Source: an uncultured Erythrobacter sp.
Lineage (GTDB): Bacteria > Pseudomonadota > Alphaproteobacteria > Sphingomonadales > Sphingomonadaceae
DNA length: 64,000 nt
Assembly (NCBI GenBank): GCA_947494705.1
Contig: CANLVN010000002.1
Location: 310,001 to 374,000 of the forward strand
Direction of reading: 5' to 3'
Program-made: the position numbers and the translations under genes
Notes under the pieces: model-generated
What the model was told of the DNA's origin: nothing
The model's input: only the letters and a program-made list of their open reading frames with translations
The model's database searches: none
Part shown: positions 35,798-44,802 of the stretch, piece after piece
Position numbering within the stretch: position 1 is the first letter of the stretch
Layout of the letters: every line of letters starts with the position of its first letter

Positions 35798-37219
35798 ATG
35801 GCGACGAACTGGCGGTTGAATCTTCACTCCCGGAAAAGGGGGGCGGGCCTCAGCGCTCTTGCCTGCGCGCTGGCCCTTGGTGCCTGCGCAACGACCGGCA
35901 CCGCGACTGCGCGCGATAGCGACGACGAACCGCGCTTCGCCGCGATGACCGAGGATGAAGGCCCCTTCGCCTCGACCTACCAGCGCTATCCCGGCCGGCC
36001 GACCGCATTGGTCGGCGCGACCGTTTACGACGGCGCGGGTGGGGTGATCGAAGGCGGCACCGTCCTGTTTCGCGATGGCGAGGTCGTAGGCGTGGGAGGC
36101 AGCGACCTCTCGACCGAGGGCTATGATGTCATCGATGCGAGCGGCAAGTTCGTGACGCCCGGCATTATCGACATACACTCGCACCTTGGCGACTACCCCA
36201 CTCCCAGCGTCGACGCGCATAGCGACGGCAACGAAGCGACCAGCCCGGTGACGAGCGAGGTGTGGGCCGAGCATTCGGTCTGGCCGCAGGACCCGGGCTT
36301 TACCCGTGCGATGGCCAATGGGGGCGTGACGGCGCTGCAGATCCTGCCCGGATCGGCCAACCTCTTTGGCGGGCGCAGCGTTACGTTGAAGAACGTGCCC
36401 GCGCGCACCGTGCAGGGCATGAAATTCCCCGGCGCGCCCTATGGCCTGAAGATGGCCTGTGGGGAGAACCCCAAGCGCGTCTATGGCAACAGGGGCCGCA
36501 TGCCGTCGACCCGAATGGGCAATTTCGCAACCTATCGCCAGACCTGGTACGACGCGATCGAATACGCCAACGACGAAGATGCCAAGCGCGACCTCGGCAA
36601 GGAGACGCTCGCGGGCGTTCTCGAAGGCGATATTCTCGTCCACAACCACTGTTATCGCGCCGACGAGATGGCGCAGATCATGGATATGGCCAAGGAGGTC
36701 GGCTACAAGGTGACCGCCTTCCACCACGCGGTCGAAGCCTACAAGATCGGAGACCTGCTGCGCGAAAACGACGTGTGCAGCGCGATCTGGGCCGACTGGT
36801 ACGGCTTCAAGATGGAAGCTTATGACGCCATCACCGAAAACGCCGCCTTCCTGCAACGCGAGGGCGCGTGCGTGGTCATCCATTCCGACGACGAGAACGA
36901 CATCCAGCGTCTCAACCAGGAAGCCGCCAAGGCGCAGGCCGCCGGGCTTCGCGTCGGTATCGAGATATCCGATGCGACCGCAATCCAGTGGATCACGTTG
37001 AACCCGGCAAAGGCGATGGGGATCGACGCGATGACGGGCTCGCTCGAAGCGGGCAAGATGGCCGATGTCGTGTTGTGGAACGGCGATCCGCTCAGTGTCT
37101 ATTCGCGTCCCGAAAAGGTCTGGATCGATGGCGCCCTGATGTTCGACATGATGGATCGTTCGCGCCGCCCGGTCAGCGATTTCGAGCTCGGCCAGCCCGG
37201 TGAAGGAGATGTGAAATGA
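35798..37219 (+). CDS. Exported amidohydrolase (imidazolonepropionase-like), metal site intact
   Basis: 473 residues. LSALACALALGAC is a lipoprotein signal with lipobox LGAC. The amidohydrolase beta-sandwich is followed by VTPGIIDIHSHLG (HxH metal ligands), further His ligands in LVHNHCYRADE and TAFHHAVEAYK, and the metal Asp in VIHSDDENDI. Closest in layout to imidazolonepropionase/prolidase-like amidohydrolases of the envelope, which often cleave peptides. The stop overlaps the second amidohydrolase by ATGA. Translation may be gated by the hairpin at 35746-35791. Confidence 0.88.
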   Translation: MATNWRLNLHSRKRGAGLSALACALALGACATTGTATARDSDDEPRFAAMTEDEGPFASTYQRYPGRPTALVGATVYDGAGGVIEGGTVLFRDGEVVGVGGSDLSTEGYDVIDASGKFVTPGIIDIHSHLGDYPTPSVDAHSDGNEATSPVTSEVWAEHSVWPQDPGFTRAMANGGVTALQILPGSANLFGGRSVTLKNVPARTVQGMKFPGAPYGLKMACGENPKRVYGNRGRMPSTRMGNFATYRQTWYDAIEYANDEDAKRDLGKETLAGVLEGDILVHNHCYRADEMAQIMDMAKEVGYKVTAFHHAVEAYKIGDLLRENDVCSAIWADWYGFKMEAYDAITENAAFLQREGACVVIHSDDENDIQRLNQEAAKAQAAGLRVGIEISDATAIQWITLNPAKAMGIDAMTGSLEAGKMADVVLWNGDPLSVYSRPEKVWIDGALMFDMMDRSRRPVSDFELGQPGEGDVK

Positions 37220-38586
37220 AGCGCCTGTTCGAACTAGCCGCATCGGCTCTCGCTCTGGCGACATCGCCTCTTTGCGCACAGGATGTCGCCATCACCAATG
37301 CCACCCTCGCACTGGGCGATGGTAGCGAGCCTATCGAAGGCGGTACGGTCGTTGTGCGCGATGGCCGGGTCGTCGCAGCGGGTCCCGGCCTGCCGACGCC
37401 TGCTGACATTCCTGCGATGGATGCAGGCGGCGCATGGGTGACACCGGGTCTATTCGCCACTGTTACCACGCTCGGCATCTGGGATGTCGCCGCGGTCCGC
37501 GAGTCAAACGATGAGCGCGCACGCGGCGCGCCATTCAGCGCCGCGCTCGATACCGCGCCCATCGTCAATCCTTCCTCGCAACATATCCTCGTCAACCGCG
37601 CGGCAGGCATTACGCGTGCAACGACGACTACGATCCCCTCCGGTTCGATTTTCGCCGGCCAGGGAGCGGTCATCGACCTCGACGAAGACGGATCGCCTGT
37701 CATGCGGCCACGCGCGTTTCAGCTGGTCGACATGAGCGAGCGCGGAGGCGCTATTGCCGGGGGCAGCCGAGCCGCTGCGCATACCCTCTTGCGCAACGCG
37801 CTGCGCGAAGCGGACAGCTATGGCGATGCGGCGCGCATTCCGGCCAGCGGGCGCACGGGCGACGTGCGAACTGGCGACGGCGTGCCTCTGGATCCGCGCC
37901 TTGCCGGGGTCGACACCGACCGAGCTGGCGATGCTCTGCTCACGCGGTTCGACGCAGCGGCGCTGGTACCGGTGGTGCGCGGGGAACAGCCGCTCTATGT
38001 CGCGGTCCATCGCGCCGCCGACATCCGGGCCGTGCTTGCCCTCACCGAGGAATTCCCGAATCTCGATCTCGTCCTCGTCGGTGCCGCCGAAGGGTGGCTC
38101 GTCGCGCGCGAGATCGCACAGGCGGGCGTTCCGGTCATCGCCAACGGATTGAGCGATCTTCCCGAAACCTTCGAGATGCTGGCGGCAACGCAGAGCAATA
38201 TCGGGCGCATGGTGGATGCAGGCGTGACCGTGGCGATCAACGCTGCGGAAATGGAGAACACCCGGCGGCTTCCGCAATATGCCGGCAACCTCGTGGCGCT
38301 GAGCCGTGTGCCGGGTGCATCGGGCCTGAGCTGGGGCCGTGCATTTGCCGCGATCAGCTCGATCCCCGCGCAGATTAGCGGAATGGGCGGAGAGGCCGGT
38401 GTCCTCGCGCCCGGAGCGCTGGGCGATATCGTGATGTGGGACGGAGATCCTCTTGAAGTCGGATCGGTGCCTACCGCCGTTTATATCGGCGGCGTCGAAC
38501 AGTCGCTCGAAAGCCACCAGAGCCGCCTTCGCGAACGCTACAGCGACCTCGACGAAAGCGACCAGCCCAAGGCTTATGACTGGTAA
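37216..38586 (+). CDS. Amidohydrolase-family protein lacking the HxH metal ligands
   Basis: 456 residues with a cleavable signal (MKRLFELAASALALATSPLCAQ). It has the family beta-sandwich (VAITNATLALGDGSEPIEGGTVVVRDGRVVAAG) and C-terminal closure (GALGDIVMWDGDP). However, where the active paralogue upstream reads DIHSHLG this one reads FATVTTLG, and the downstream His ligands are also absent. It is therefore probably catalytically inactive. Being translationally coupled to the intact paralogue, it likely forms a complex with or stabilises it (inference). Confidence 0.85.
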   Translation: MKRLFELAASALALATSPLCAQDVAITNATLALGDGSEPIEGGTVVVRDGRVVAAGPGLPTPADIPAMDAGGAWVTPGLFATVTTLGIWDVAAVRESNDERARGAPFSAALDTAPIVNPSSQHILVNRAAGITRATTTTIPSGSIFAGQGAVIDLDEDGSPVMRPRAFQLVDMSERGGAIAGGSRAAAHTLLRNALREADSYGDAARIPASGRTGDVRTGDGVPLDPRLAGVDTDRAGDALLTRFDAAALVPVVRGEQPLYVAVHRAADIRAVLALTEEFPNLDLVLVGAAEGWLVAREIAQAGVPVIANGLSDLPETFEMLAATQSNIGRMVDAGVTVAINAAEMENTRRLPQYAGNLVALSRVPGASGLSWGRAFAAISSIPAQISGMGGEAGVLAPGALGDIVMWDGDPLEVGSVPTAVYIGGVEQSLESHQSRLRERYSDLDESDQPKAYDW

Positions 38587-38626
38587 CGTCTAGGCCAACG
38601 CACCCTCTGGTGGTACACTCACCTGC

Positions 38627-39301
38627 ATGGATGGGGCTCTGCTTGCACTGATCGCGGCAAACGTCGCCTTTGTCGGCACGCATTTCGCGATGTCGCATCC
38701 CCTGCGCGCACCTATGGTCGGTGCTCTCGGCGCGGGCGGATTCCAGGTCGTCTATTCGCTGGTCAGTGTCATTACCCTCGCGGGCGTCTATTTCGCATTC
38801 AAGGCCGCGCCGCCCGCCGACCTGCCGGGAACGGGCGATATCGGGTGGGCGCTTGCAAGCGTGCTGACCCTGCCAGCAATGGTTCTGCTCGCCGGATCGC
38901 TAATCGGCAATCCGGCGCTGCCCACACCGAAAGCCGAAGAGCAGGCCCGCGCCGAGCCGCGTGGCGTATTTCGGGTAACCCGTCATCCGATGATGTGGGG
39001 AATCGCTCTGTGGGCGGCCTCTCATATCCTGATCTGGTGGAGCTGGCGCACGGTCGTGACCGCGCTCGCGATGGGCTTCTTGGCGCTGGTGGGCGCGCAT
39101 ATGCAGGACCGCAAGAAACGCGCACTGATGGGGGATGCATGGATGGAGTGGTCTTCCAGGACGAGCTACTGGCCACGCCTCGGCGGTTTTGTCCGAACCG
39201 GTCCCCTACCGTGGGCCGTCGGGTTGATCCTGTTCGTCTTCTTCAGCTGGCTTCACATGCCGCTGGGCGGAATCGCGGCGGGCATCTGGCGCTGGTTCTG
39301 A
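38627..39301 (+). CDS. NnrU-family membrane protein
   Basis: 224 residues with about six hydrophobic segments. FVGTHFAMSHPLRAPMVGALG is the NnrU opening motif, and VTRHPMMWGIALWAASHI the central one, both shared with isoprenylcysteine methyltransferase-like membrane proteins. NnrU was linked to nitrite/nitric-oxide metabolism in some bacteria and to carotenoid isomerisation (ZDS-type Z-ISO) in others. No denitrification or carotenoid genes are adjacent, so the role stays open. Convergent with the hydrolase at 39309, 7 nt apart. Confidence 0.88.
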   Translation: MDGALLALIAANVAFVGTHFAMSHPLRAPMVGALGAGGFQVVYSLVSVITLAGVYFAFKAAPPADLPGTGDIGWALASVLTLPAMVLLAGSLIGNPALPTPKAEEQARAEPRGVFRVTRHPMMWGIALWAASHILIWWSWRTVVTALAMGFLALVGAHMQDRKKRALMGDAWMEWSSRTSYWPRLGGFVRTGPLPWAVGLILFVFFSWLHMPLGGIAAGIWRWF

Positions 39302-39308
39302 CGCGCGG

Positions 39309-40097
39309 TCACAATCCCAGTTCGGTGAGCCATGCAAGTTGGGCCGCTTGCGCCGGTCTGTGAAAAGTCAGGTCATGGCCCGCCCCCTCGAACGAAACAA
39401 AGTCCGCCCGAGGATTGCTCTCGGCCAGCGCCCGCCCCGATGCATAGGGCACGACCCGGTCGGCATCGCCGTGCAGTACGAGTATCGGTAGATCGAGCGC
39501 CGGTAGCTTCCCGAAATTGTCGAACCGGTCCCTCAGCAACCAACGCACTGGGAAGATTGGCAGGGCATTCCCAGCCACGTCGGTGAGGCTGGTGAAAGGC
39601 GAGACAAGGACAAGCGCGCCAACTGGAAACTCGCTCGCCATTTGAACGGCGGTGCCCGATCCGATGGAATTGCCTGCGATGACCGTGCGTTCGGGTGCAA
39701 TACCTTGTTGTGCCGCAAAACGCATTGCGCTTCGCCCGTCGCGGTAGAAACCTTCCTCGGAAGGCCGCCCCGGATTGCCGCCATAGCCCCGGTAATTGAC
39801 GAGCAGCAATCCATAGCCCTGTGACGCAAGCAGGCCGGTTTCCTGCGTTGCACCAGCCAGCGAACCGCCATTGCCGTGAAACCACACAATCGTCGGTCGG
39901 CCCGCATCGGGCGCGCGCCAATGCGCATTGAGATCGAGTCCGTCCTGAGTGCTCAGGGTCACAGATTCGAAGCCGGGCGCAGGCTCGTGAACCTGCTGGG
40001 GTGCCGGGTAGATGAAGCGCGACTGCAGGGCGTAGAGCAGCCCCGTGGCAAGTGCATAGATTAGCAGGAGCCCGACGAGAACCTTGAGACCGGTCAT
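39309..40097 (-). CDS. Membrane-anchored alpha/beta hydrolase (BEM46/ABHD-like)
   Basis: 262 residues. One N-terminal membrane span (LKVLVGLLLIYALATGLLYAL) and then an alpha/beta hydrolase domain: TIVWFHGNGGSLAG (oxyanion), nucleophile IAGNSIGSGTAV, acid LHGDADRVVPY and His in FEGAGHDLTFH. This is the layout of the BEM46/DUF818-like hydrolases. Substrate unknown. ATG 40097 is 10 nt after the enoyl-CoA hydratase stop on the same strand, so probably one operon. A GTG at 40103 is an alternative start. Confidence 0.88.
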   Translation of the reverse strand: MTGLKVLVGLLLIYALATGLLYALQSRFIYPAPQQVHEPAPGFESVTLSTQDGLDLNAHWRAPDAGRPTIVWFHGNGGSLAGATQETGLLASQGYGLLLVNYRGYGGNPGRPSEEGFYRDGRSAMRFAAQQGIAPERTVIAGNSIGSGTAVQMASEFPVGALVLVSPFTSLTDVAGNALPIFPVRWLLRDRFDNFGKLPALDLPILVLHGDADRVVPYASGRALAESNPRADFVSFEGAGHDLTFHRPAQAAQLAWLTELGL

Positions 40098-40107
40098 GCC
40101 CACCGGG

Positions 40108-40905
40108 TCATTCGCCCTTGAATTGCGCCTCGCGCTTTTCGATCAGGGCAGCGACGCCCTCGGCATGGTCCTCGGTCGTGTGCAGCATAGCCTGTGTGTT
40201 GGCCGCCATTTCGAGCGCGGTGTCGTAGCTGACCTGCTGCCCTTGCCGCAGCAGCATCTTGGTCTGGCGCAGCGAATGCGGAGGCATCTTGGCAATCTTC
40301 GCGGCCATCGCCTCCGCTTCTTCCATCAGCGCCGCGGGAGCGACAACTTCGCTGACCAGGCCCCAGTCCTTAGCGGTCGCCGCGTCGATCACGTCGCCAG
40401 TATAAAAGAGTTGGGAAGCGCGGCTCATCCCGATGACGCGCGGCAGGATCCAGGTGCCGCCATCGCCGGGCACGATGCCCAGTTTGAGGAAGGTCACGCC
40501 GAACTTGGCCTTCTCGGATGCTATGCGGATATCGGCAAGGCAGGCGACATCGCAGCCAAGCCCGATCGCCGGCCCGTTGACCGCCGCGATCACCGGCACG
40601 CGGATCGTGTGCAGCGCGCGCAGGATCATGTGGATGTTGTTGCGATAGCCGTCGGAGATCGCAGGCGTGCTGCCCGCAAAGCTCCCCGACTTGTCGCGCA
40701 TCGCCTTGATATCGCCGCCAGCGGAGAAGGCCCGGCCAGCGCCGGTCAGGATCACGCAGCGGGTTTCGAGGTCTCGATTGATCTCGGTGGCGACTTGCGT
40801 GAACTCGTCACCGTCGCCGGGCGCGCCGAGCGGGTTCATCGTGTCCGCACGGTCGATCGTAAGCGTGGTGACGGGGCCGGAGCGGGTGGTCTGTAATAAC
40901 GCCAT
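40108..40905 (-). CDS. Enoyl-CoA hydratase/isomerase family protein
   Basis: 265 residues, crotonase fold. Oxyanion-hole segments GAGRAFSAGGDIKAM and AAVNGPAIGLGCDVACLADIRIAS are present, along with KFGVTFLKLGIVPGDGGTWILPR, in which the catalytic Glu positions of true hydratases appear replaced in part (LGIVPGDGG), so the exact reaction is unclear. Acts in fatty-acid or branched-acid degradation. ATG 40905. It lies 24 nt downstream of dxs on the same strand. Confidence 0.9.
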   Translation of the reverse strand: MALLQTTRSGPVTTLTIDRADTMNPLGAPGDGDEFTQVATEINRDLETRCVILTGAGRAFSAGGDIKAMRDKSGSFAGSTPAISDGYRNNIHMILRALHTIRVPVIAAVNGPAIGLGCDVACLADIRIASEKAKFGVTFLKLGIVPGDGGTWILPRVIGMSRASQLFYTGDVIDAATAKDWGLVSEVVAPAALMEEAEAMAAKIAKMPPHSLRQTKMLLRQGQQVSYDTALEMAANTQAMLHTTEDHAEGVAALIEKREAQFKGE

Positions 40906-40929
40906 GTGGCCCAATCCTCAGCTAGCGCT

Positions 40930-42852
40930 TTACGCCCGCGCTTCTTCCACGCTCGAACTGTTGTGCTTCAGCGCCTTCAGCACCGTACTGACGATATGCG
41001 GCGCGTTCAGGCCCGCTTCGTCATATTGCTTGTCGGGCGAATCCTGATCCTGGAACGTATCGGGGAGACGCATCGTGCGGACCTTCAACCCGTTATCGGT
41101 CAGCCCCTCGTCTGAGGCATAGGTGAGCATATGCGCTCCCAACCCACCGATCGCGCCTTCCTCGACGCTGACGACGACCTCATGAGTCTTCATCAAGCGT
41201 TCGATCAGTTCGGTGTCGAGCGGTTTGGCAAAACGCATGTCGGCGACCGTCGTCGAGAGACCCTTGGCCTCGAGCTGGTCGGCGGCCTTCTTGGCTTCTT
41301 CGAGGCGCGCGCCGAGTGAGAGGATAGCGACCTTGCTGCCTTCGCGCACGATCCGGCCCTTGCCGATCTCCAGTTTTTCCGGGACGTCGGGCAACGGCAC
41401 GCCCACGCCATTGCCGCGCGGATAGCGGAAGGCGATGGGGCCATCGTCATATTCGACTGCGGTGTAGGTCATGTGGACCAGCTCCGCCTCGTCGGCGGCG
41501 GCCATTACGACCATGTTGGGCAGTGTCGCGAGATAGGTGATGTCGAAGCTGCCTGCATGGGTGCAGCCATCCGCACCCACCAGCCCGGCACGGTCGATGG
41601 CGAAGCGAACCGGCAGGTTCTGAATTGCGACGTCGTGCACGACCTGGTCATAGGCGCGCTGGAGGAACGTCGAATAGATCGCGGCGAAAGGACGCATCCC
41701 TTGCGCGGCAAGGCCAGCGGCAAAGGTCACGCCGTGCTGTTCGGCAATGCCCACGTCGAAACTGCGATCGGGATGCCGCTTTGCAAAACGGTCCACCCCG
41801 GTGCCCGAAGGCATGGCGGCGGTGATGGCGCAGATGCGGCTGTCCTTGTCGGCGAGGTCTGAAAGCGTGTCGCCAAAGACGTTCTGATAGGCCGGAGCGC
41901 CCGCCGAACCCTTCTGCTTTTCGCCGGTTACGACATTGAACTTGGGCACGCCGTGATACTTGTCGGCGCTTTCCTCTGCGGGTTTGTAGCCCTTGCCCTT
42001 TTCGGTGACGACATGGATCAGCACCGGGCCCTCTGACGTGTCGCGTACATTCTCGAGCACCGGGATGAGGTGGTCGAGATTGTGTCCATCGATCGGGCCG
42101 ACATAATAGAACCCGAGCTCTTCGAAGAGCGTGCCGCCGGTGACCATGCCGCGCGAATATTCCTCGGCGCGGCGCAGCCCTTCGTGCAGGCGGCGGCTCA
42201 TCTTCTGGATGGTCCGGCTCGCGAGGCTGCGGATGCCGAGATATTCGGACGACGACACCATGCGCGCGAGATAGGCGGAAAGCCCGCCGACCGGCGGCGC
42301 GATCGACATGTCGTTGTCGTTGAGGATCACGACGAGGCGATTGCCCGCCTGGGCCGCGTTGTTCATCGCCTCGTATGCCATGCCCGCGCTCATCGCGCCG
42401 TCGCCGATAACCGCGATGCCGCGTCCCGGCTTGTCATTGAGCTTGTTCGCCATCGCAAAGCCGAGCGCGGCCGAGATCGAGGTCGAGCTGTGCGCTGCGC
42501 CGAACGGATCGTATTCGCTCTCAGCGCGCTTGGTGAAACCGCTCAGGCCACCGCCCTGGCGGATCGTGCGGATGCGGTCGCGGCGTCCGGTAAGGATCTT
42601 GTGCGGGTAGCATTGGTGCCCGACATCCCAGATCAGTTTGTCGTCGGGTGTGTTGAAGACATAATGGATTGCGACAGTCAGTTCGACGACGCCCAGACCC
42701 GACCCCAGGTGCCCGCCCGAGACGCTGACCGCGTCGATCATCTCGGCACGCAACTCGTCAGCCAGCTGGCGCAGTTGTTCGGGCTTGAGTTGGCGAAGCT
42801 CGTCGGGCGTCGGCACCGTGTCGAGCAGTGGAGTCTGGGGCGGTTGGCTCAT
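40930..42852 (-). CDS. dxs: 1-deoxy-D-xylulose-5-phosphate synthase
   Basis: First enzyme of the MEP isoprenoid pathway, condensing pyruvate and glyceraldehyde 3-phosphate with TPP. 640 residues, full length. [18 protein letters not shown] and [16 protein letters not shown] in the first domain, TPP motif [17 protein letters not shown] with [14 protein letters not shown], transketolase middle domain [18 protein letters not shown], and a transketolase C-terminal domain. ATG 42852 begins [10 protein letters not shown]; longer frames upstream are not conserved-looking. The fit to the family is complete. Confidence 0.97.
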   Translation of the reverse strand: MSQPPQTPLLDTVPTPDELRQLKPEQLRQLADELRAEMIDAVSVSGGHLGSGLGVVELTVAIHYVFNTPDDKLIWDVGHQCYPHKILTGRRDRIRTIRQGGGLSGFTKRAESEYDPFGAAHSSTSISAALGFAMANKLNDKPGRGIAVIGDGAMSAGMAYEAMNNAAQAGNRLVVILNDNDMSIAPPVGGLSAYLARMVSSSEYLGIRSLASRTIQKMSRRLHEGLRRAEEYSRGMVTGGTLFEELGFYYVGPIDGHNLDHLIPVLENVRDTSEGPVLIHVVTEKGKGYKPAEESADKYHGVPKFNVVTGEKQKGSAGAPAYQNVFGDTLSDLADKDSRICAITAAMPSGTGVDRFAKRHPDRSFDVGIAEQHGVTFAAGLAAQGMRPFAAIYSTFLQRAYDQVVHDVAIQNLPVRFAIDRAGLVGADGCTHAGSFDITYLATLPNMVVMAAADEAELVHMTYTAVEYDDGPIAFRYPRGNGVGVPLPDVPEKLEIGKGRIVREGSKVAILSLGARLEEAKKAADQLEAKGLSTTVADMRFAKPLDTELIERLMKTHEVVVSVEEGAIGGLGAHMLTYASDEGLTDNGLKVRTMRLPDTFQDQDSPDKQYDEAGLNAPHIVSTVLKALKHNSSSVEEARA

Positions 42853-42981
42853 GGGAAAAAGTCTTACACCTTTGAAAGTCGCATGTCGATTAACGCTTGG
42901 TCGACGTGATGGCACGGTTCGTCCGTGATCGGTCGGGCCATGGAATTGGGGAAATGATCAGGCGAAACTTGCGGGCACGGC

Positions 42982-43449
42982 CTAGGCACAGGCCCTGCAC
43001 AGACCCCTGATCTCGATCACCGGGCGCACGGTGCGAAAACCACGGGAATCGGCGAGGGTGCGCACTTTGCTGCTGATGCTTTCGTCGTCGACGTGATTGG
43101 CCTCCCCGCATTCGTCGCAGACCATGAAGATGCAATCGTGCTCGCAGCCCGGATGGGTGTTGGCGAGGAAAGCGTTGGCGCTCTCGACCCGCAGCGCGAG
43201 GTTGTTGGCAACGAAAAGGTCGAGGATGCGGTAGATCGAGTTGGGGGCGACGCGCTTGCCACGCGCACGGCTCAGATTATCGGCGATGTCGTATGCGCTG
43301 GCCGGGCGTTCATGACGCGCCAGTTCGGTGAACACGGCCTCGCGCATGGAGGTCCATTGTTCGCCGCTCTCGGTGAGGGAGACGCGCGCCGCTTCGATTA
43401 GCGCTTCGCCCGAATGCTCTTCGTGGGAATGGTGGTGTTGGCTTGCCAT
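42982..43449 (-). CDS. Fur-family regulator, probably zinc-responsive (Zur-like)
   Basis: 155 residues. The winged-helix DNA-binding half includes RPASAYDIADNLSRARGKRVAPNSIYRILDLFVANNL; the dimer/metal half includes HPGCEHDCIFMVCDECGEANHVDDE and the C-terminal CRACA, giving the structural zinc Cys pairs. The N-terminus is His-rich (SQHHHSHEEHSGE). The CDEC and CRAC pairs plus the HDCIF variation favour Zur over Fur, but this is not proven. No zinc transporter is nearby to confirm. MsrA lies 52 nt upstream on the same strand. Confidence 0.85.
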   Translation of the reverse strand: MASQHHHSHEEHSGEALIEAARVSLTESGEQWTSMREAVFTELARHERPASAYDIADNLSRARGKRVAPNSIYRILDLFVANNLALRVESANAFLANTHPGCEHDCIFMVCDECGEANHVDDESISSKVRTLADSRGFRTVRPVIEIRGLCRACA

Positions 43450-43500
43450 ATCAGGAGATATAGGCGCGAATTCGCGGGCTTACCAGTCGGCGGGCTTTCG

Positions 43501-44199
43501 TCAGCCGTCGCGCAGGAAACTGCTCGAGAAATCGCTCGAATACATCACCTTGAGAGCATCGACCTTGGGCTTGTCCCAGCGCCGAATATAGCCGTGACCG
43601 GGGTTCTTCGCCATGAAGTCCTGATGATAGGTTTCCGCCGGATAGAAGGTCTTCATGCGCTCGACCTTGGCGACGATCGGCCGCTTCCAGATGCCCGAGG
43701 CTTCCATCTGTTTCAGATAGGCCTGCGCCACCGCCCGCTGCTCGGCATTGGTGGGGACGAGCGCGGTTCGGTAATGCGCACCAACGTCTGGACCCTGGCG
43801 ATTGAGCAGGGTCGGGTCGGCGACGACAGAAAAGAAGATGCGGACCAGTTCGTCATAGCGGATGACATAGGGGTCGTAGGTGATCTTCACGCTTTCGGCA
43901 TGGTTGGTCCCGCCGCGCACGATGCGGTCGTACTTCGCGGTGGCGGCCGAGCCGCCGTGATAGCCGGAAACCGCCGACTTCACGCCCTTTACATGGCTGA
44001 AGACTCCTTCGACGCCCCAGAAGCATCCCCCGGCGAAGATCGCGGTCTTGAGACCTGCGCCTTCCTTGGCGATGCGCTTGGGGGCGGGCGCGTTGACCGG
44101 TTCCTCGAGCGCCAGCGCCGGGGTGGCGGGCGCAGTCATGGCTACGGTCGCGATGGCAGCGGGCGCTGCGGCGAGGGCAAGTGCGAGGCTACGCTTCAT
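43501..44199 (-). CDS. msrA: Peptide-methionine (S)-S-oxide reductase, exported
   Basis: 232 residues. MKRSLALALAAAPAAIATVA starts a signal peptide ending near PALA, so the mature enzyme is periplasmic. The catalytic Cys lies in AIFAGGCFWGVEGVF; other landmarks are SGYHGGSAATAKYD, GGTNHAESVKITYDP and AEDYHQ-type AETYHQDFM. Reduces Met-S-SO. ATG 44199 overlaps the stop of the 63-residue upstream gene by ATGA. A longer frame from 44478 reads through that small gene in the wrong frame and lacks the signal at its start. Confidence 0.95.
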   Translation of the reverse strand: MKRSLALALAAAPAAIATVAMTAPATPALALEEPVNAPAPKRIAKEGAGLKTAIFAGGCFWGVEGVFSHVKGVKSAVSGYHGGSAATAKYDRIVRGGTNHAESVKITYDPYVIRYDELVRIFFSVVADPTLLNRQGPDVGAHYRTALVPTNAEQRAVAQAYLKQMEASGIWKRPIVAKVERMKTFYPAETYHQDFMAKNPGHGYIRRWDKPKVDALKVMYSSDFSSSFLRDG

Positions 44200-44387
44200 C
44201 GCGCGATCTCCAGCGGCTCGATCTGGAATTCGTCCGAGGCCGGCGGGGCTTCGAACGGGGTCGCGGCCTGCGCGGGGCTTTCGATACCATCCGCCCACTG
44301 ATCTGCCGTTGCCACGCCGACGATGAGCGCCCCGGCGAGGAAGCCGATGGCGAATTGGCGATAGAGGTCTGCGGTGAAGAGTTTCAT
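44196..44387 (-). CDS. Small membrane-anchored protein upstream of msrA, 63 residues
   Basis: Starts MKLFTADLYRQFAIGFLAGALIVGVA and continues with an Ala/Pro/Glu-rich tail (PAQAATPFEAPPASDEFQIE). One hydrophobic segment near residues 11-27 suggests a membrane anchor or signal with a short periplasmic tail. Its stop overlaps the msrA start by ATGA, so the pair is translationally coupled. No family recognised; possible helper or anchor for the periplasmic MsrA. Confidence 0.7.
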   Translation of the reverse strand: MKLFTADLYRQFAIGFLAGALIVGVATADQWADGIESPAQAATPFEAPPASDEFQIEPLEIAR

Positions 44388-44774
44388 AGGAATCTCGTGC
44401 GGTCTGTTCAGGTTCGAGGCTTGTCCGATTAATCGATTGGCGCTTACGCTCGGATGAATGTCGGGCGTCATGCGACAATTCGTTACATTGTCGGATTTAG
44501 TTACGAAGCACGGGCAGAAAAGATGAGAAATGGCGCGGGTGGAACACTCAAATGGGGTCTTTGGAAATGGGCGCCTGACGGACAAGTTCCTGAATGTAAG
44601 CGAAGAACATGGGTTTCGAGCTACCCGGAGTGTGACCTTTCGCATCTTGTGCAATTCCATCCCTGAAGTGATGCGAAGCATTCTATTCGCAGGCCAAGGC
44701 GTAGGAAAACGGTCGCGCACGGATCGCAGGCGCGACCGCGCGACCGCAGCGAAGCGGAGGAAACAGCACGAGGA
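44388..44774. other. Intergenic stretch with no gene recognised
   Basis: About 390 nt between the msrA operon start and the purH terminator hairpin. It must hold the msrA operon promoter. The sequence around 44,400-44,520 is comparatively AT-rich (for example GATTAATCGATTGG at 44427), as expected for a promoter. A palindrome-rich patch at 44,714-44,760 (repeated GCGCGACC) is also present. No credible coding frame on either strand. Confidence 0.4.
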
Positions 44775-44794
44775 GTTCGCCCGGACGGGCGAAC
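44775..44794 (-). terminator. Hairpin terminator after purH
   Basis: GTTCGCCC (44775-44782) and GGGCGAAC (44787-44794) form a perfect eight-pair stem with loop GGAC, starting 9 nt past the purH stop in the direction of transcription. The T-tract that follows is short, so efficiency may be modest. Confidence 0.6.
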
Positions 44795-44802
44795 ACACCG
44801 GA

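Noticed and set aside
44200..44478. N-terminal extension of msrA to 44478
   Set aside because: It would bury the signal peptide and destroy the coupled 63-residue gene; the extension is Arg-rich shadow sequence.
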